DNA of 25,150 bases, from positions 1 to 25,150 of the forward strand of contig CAVDHB010000065.1 of the NCBI GenBank assembly GCA_963608705.1, given 5' to 3'. This document shows positions 24,265-25,150 of the stretch, in pieces. Position numbers and translations under genes: made by a program. Below the pieces are notes generated by a model. The model did no database searches. It saw only the letters and a program-made list of their open reading frames with translations, and was not told the DNA's origin. Each line of letters begins with the position of its first letter. Position 1 is the stretch's first letter. The stretch is from CAVDHB01 sp963608705. Its GTDB lineage: Bacteria; Bacteroidota; Bacteroidia; Bacteroidales; Bacteroidaceae.

Positions 24265-24816
24265 ATGAAAACGAAATTAGAACTTCGCAGACAAATCGCA
24301 CACTTGAAGAAAACAACTCCTCTTGCCGAACGAAAGGAGTTGTCCCGCTTGATTATGGAGGCATTGGAACAAAACGACGCTTTCATACGTGCTCAAACGT
24401 TATTGCTTTACTACTCTCTCCCCGATGAGGTGTACACACATCATATCGTGGAGAAATGGAGCAAGGAGAAAAGAATTCTACTGCCTGTCGTGAAGAACGA
24501 CACGGAAATGGAAATACGAGAATATACGGGAAAAGCGGACTTGAAAGAAGGAGCTTTCCATATATGGGAACCGTCTGGCCGTCTCTTCACGGAGTACGAA
24601 CAGATAGAGACTGCCGTCATTCCCGGTATGGCATTCGATGAGGAAGGACACCGGCTGGGAAGAGGAAAGGGATACTACGACCGTCTTCTTCCGAAACTCA
24701 CCCATGCCTATAAGATAGGTGTATGTTTCCCGTTTCAATACTTGGACGGAATACCCCACGAACCTTACGACATTCCGATGGATGAAGTCGTAGGAGGGCA
24801 TATACACTTGGATTGA
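24265..24816 (+). CDS. 5-formyltetrahydrofolate cyclo-ligase
   Basis: This 183-residue cytoplasmic enzyme uses ATP to convert 5-formyltetrahydrofolate to 5,10-methenyltetrahydrofolate, returning a storage folate to one-carbon metabolism. The diagnostic block IPGMAFDEEGHRLGRGKGYYDRLL lies in the second half. The basic N-terminus (KLELRRQIAHLKKTTPLAER) and SLPDEVYTHHIV are also family-like. It begins 9 bp after the protease stop codon, so it is the last gene of the run, and it is followed directly by a strong terminator. Full length. Confidence 0.93.
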   Translation: MKTKLELRRQIAHLKKTTPLAERKELSRLIMEALEQNDAFIRAQTLLLYYSLPDEVYTHHIVEKWSKEKRILLPVVKNDTEMEIREYTGKADLKEGAFHIWEPSGRLFTEYEQIETAVIPGMAFDEEGHRLGRGKGYYDRLLPKLTHAYKIGVCFPFQYLDGIPHEPYDIPMDEVVGGHIHLD

Positions 24817-24822
24817 ACCTAT

Positions 24823-24858
24823 AAAAAAGGCGTGATTCTTACGAGTCACGCCTTTTTT
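24823..24858. terminator. Bidirectional terminator between converging genes
   Basis: AAAAAAGGCGTGA (24823-24835) pairs perfectly with TCACGCCTTTTTT (24846-24858); a few inner pairs extend the stem. It has A- and T-runs on opposite sides. It ends the plus-strand gene run and also the minus-strand small ORF whose stop codon is 10 bp to the right. Confidence 0.92.
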
Positions 24859-24867
24859 GTGATCTTC

Positions 24868-24972
24868 TTATAGATTTGCAAGCCATTTCTTGCCACTCGG
24901 AGTCTTGAACCAAATCAATATTCCAATGCATATCACCAGACATACAGAAAATAGCATAATTAAAAATTCCAT
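24868..24972 (-). CDS. 34-residue single-pass membrane protein (short ORF)
   Basis: The minus strand encodes a 34-residue peptide from ATG at 24972 to TAA at 24868. It starts MEFLIMLFSVCLVICIGILI, a continuous hydrophobic segment long enough to span the membrane, followed by the basic tail WFKTPSGKKWLANL. The tail should stay in the cytoplasm by the positive-inside rule. It has its own candidate promoter element 37 bp upstream and shares the terminator at 24823, so it is a complete small transcription unit. I recall similar small proteins with a TPSGKKWL-type end in Bacteroidales genomes, but have not checked this. The function is unknown. Confidence 0.68.
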   Translation of the reverse strand: MEFLIMLFSVCLVICIGILIWFKTPSGKKWLANL

Positions 24973-25008
24973 GATATTATTGTTTTAGAAGTTTATAACC
25001 AATGGTCG

Positions 25009-25016
25009 CAAAGATA
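25009..25016 (-). promoter_or_regulatory. Candidate -7 element for the 34-residue protein gene
   Basis: On the minus strand TATCTTTG fits TAnnTTTG and lies 36 bp before the ATG. No clear upstream TTTG at 19-20 nt is seen. Confidence 0.45.
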
Positions 25017-25063
25017 CTGATTTTTCCCAATACAGACAGTTATTTGAGCAATAAAAAAATGAT

Positions 25064-25083
25064 TATCCGCAATCGTACCACTA
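25064..25083. repeat. Solo copy of the ATPase-unit terminal repeat
   Basis: TATCCGCAATCGTACCACTA differs from the right end of units 1 and 3 (TATCCGTTATCGTACCACCA) at three positions. There is no ATPase gene next to it inside the window. It could be a decayed end, the end of another unit beyond the window, or a sign that the motif also exists as an independent repeat. Confidence 0.6.
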
Positions 25084-25101
25084 ATCAACATTGTTCAGGT
25101 A

Positions 25102-25123
25102 GAGACGCGATTTATCGCGTCTC
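25102..25123. repeat. REP-like palindrome, copy 5
   Basis: GAGACGCGAT and ATCGCGTCTC pair perfectly around TT. The copy lies 18 bp after the solo terminal repeat, mirroring the left edge of the window, where the palindrome also follows a terminal repeat closely. Confidence 0.85.
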
Positions 25124-25150
25124 CGCTTTTCATAGTGTAATCACAGATAC

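Overview
The window looks like a chromosomal stretch from a gut-type member of the Bacteroidales (Bacteroides, Phocaeicola, Parabacteroides or a close relative). The evidence is two SusC/SusD outer-membrane pairs, promoters of the Bacteroidetes type (TTTG or TTG about 20 nt upstream of TAnnTTTG), weak Shine-Dalgarno signals and Bacteroidales lipoprotein families. I cannot name the species.

Left and centre (1-15725) form a repetitive accessory island. Two SusC/SusD cassettes (437-5066 and 10927-15588) lie in the same direction. They share a near-identical front end of about 613 bp (188-800 and 10678-11290, with 497 bp containing no mismatch) covering promoter, leader, signal peptide, N-terminal extension and TonB box. 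They also share a near-identical 141-bp tail after susD, while everything between is diverged. Between the cassettes lie three tandem minus-strand copies of a 523-residue AAA-ATPase-like/PD-(D/E)XK protein. Each sits in a unit with imperfect inverted repeats at its ends. Units 1 and 3 are both 1692 bp once a 265-bp MITE-like insertion with an AAT target duplication is removed from unit 1. The first 77 bp of the window are the promoter end of a fourth unit, so each SusC/D cassette is preceded by a divergent ATPase unit.

Next (15744-17627) comes a two-gene operon: an ABC/OLD-type ATPase and a DUF4276 TOPRIM-like protein overlapping by 4 bp. It resembles split ATPase/TOPRIM defence systems. The second gene is frameshifted, and its missing C-terminus can be read in another frame.

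The right part (17776-25150) looks like ordinary core genome: a MarC-family membrane protein divergent from a Crp/Fnr regulator, then a co-directional run of an M3 peptidase, a lipoprotein, dCMP deaminase, an S41 C-terminal processing protease and 5-formyltetrahydrofolate cyclo-ligase. The run ends at a strong shared terminator that faces a previously untracked 34-residue single-pass membrane protein.

Five copies of a palindromic repeat (GAGACGCGAT-NN-ATCGCGTCTC and variants) are scattered in intergenic DNA. The most interesting aspect is the combination of constant-ended SusC/D cassettes with interspersed, repeat-bounded, mosaic nuclease/ATPase units, which looks like a recombination-driven surface-variation island.
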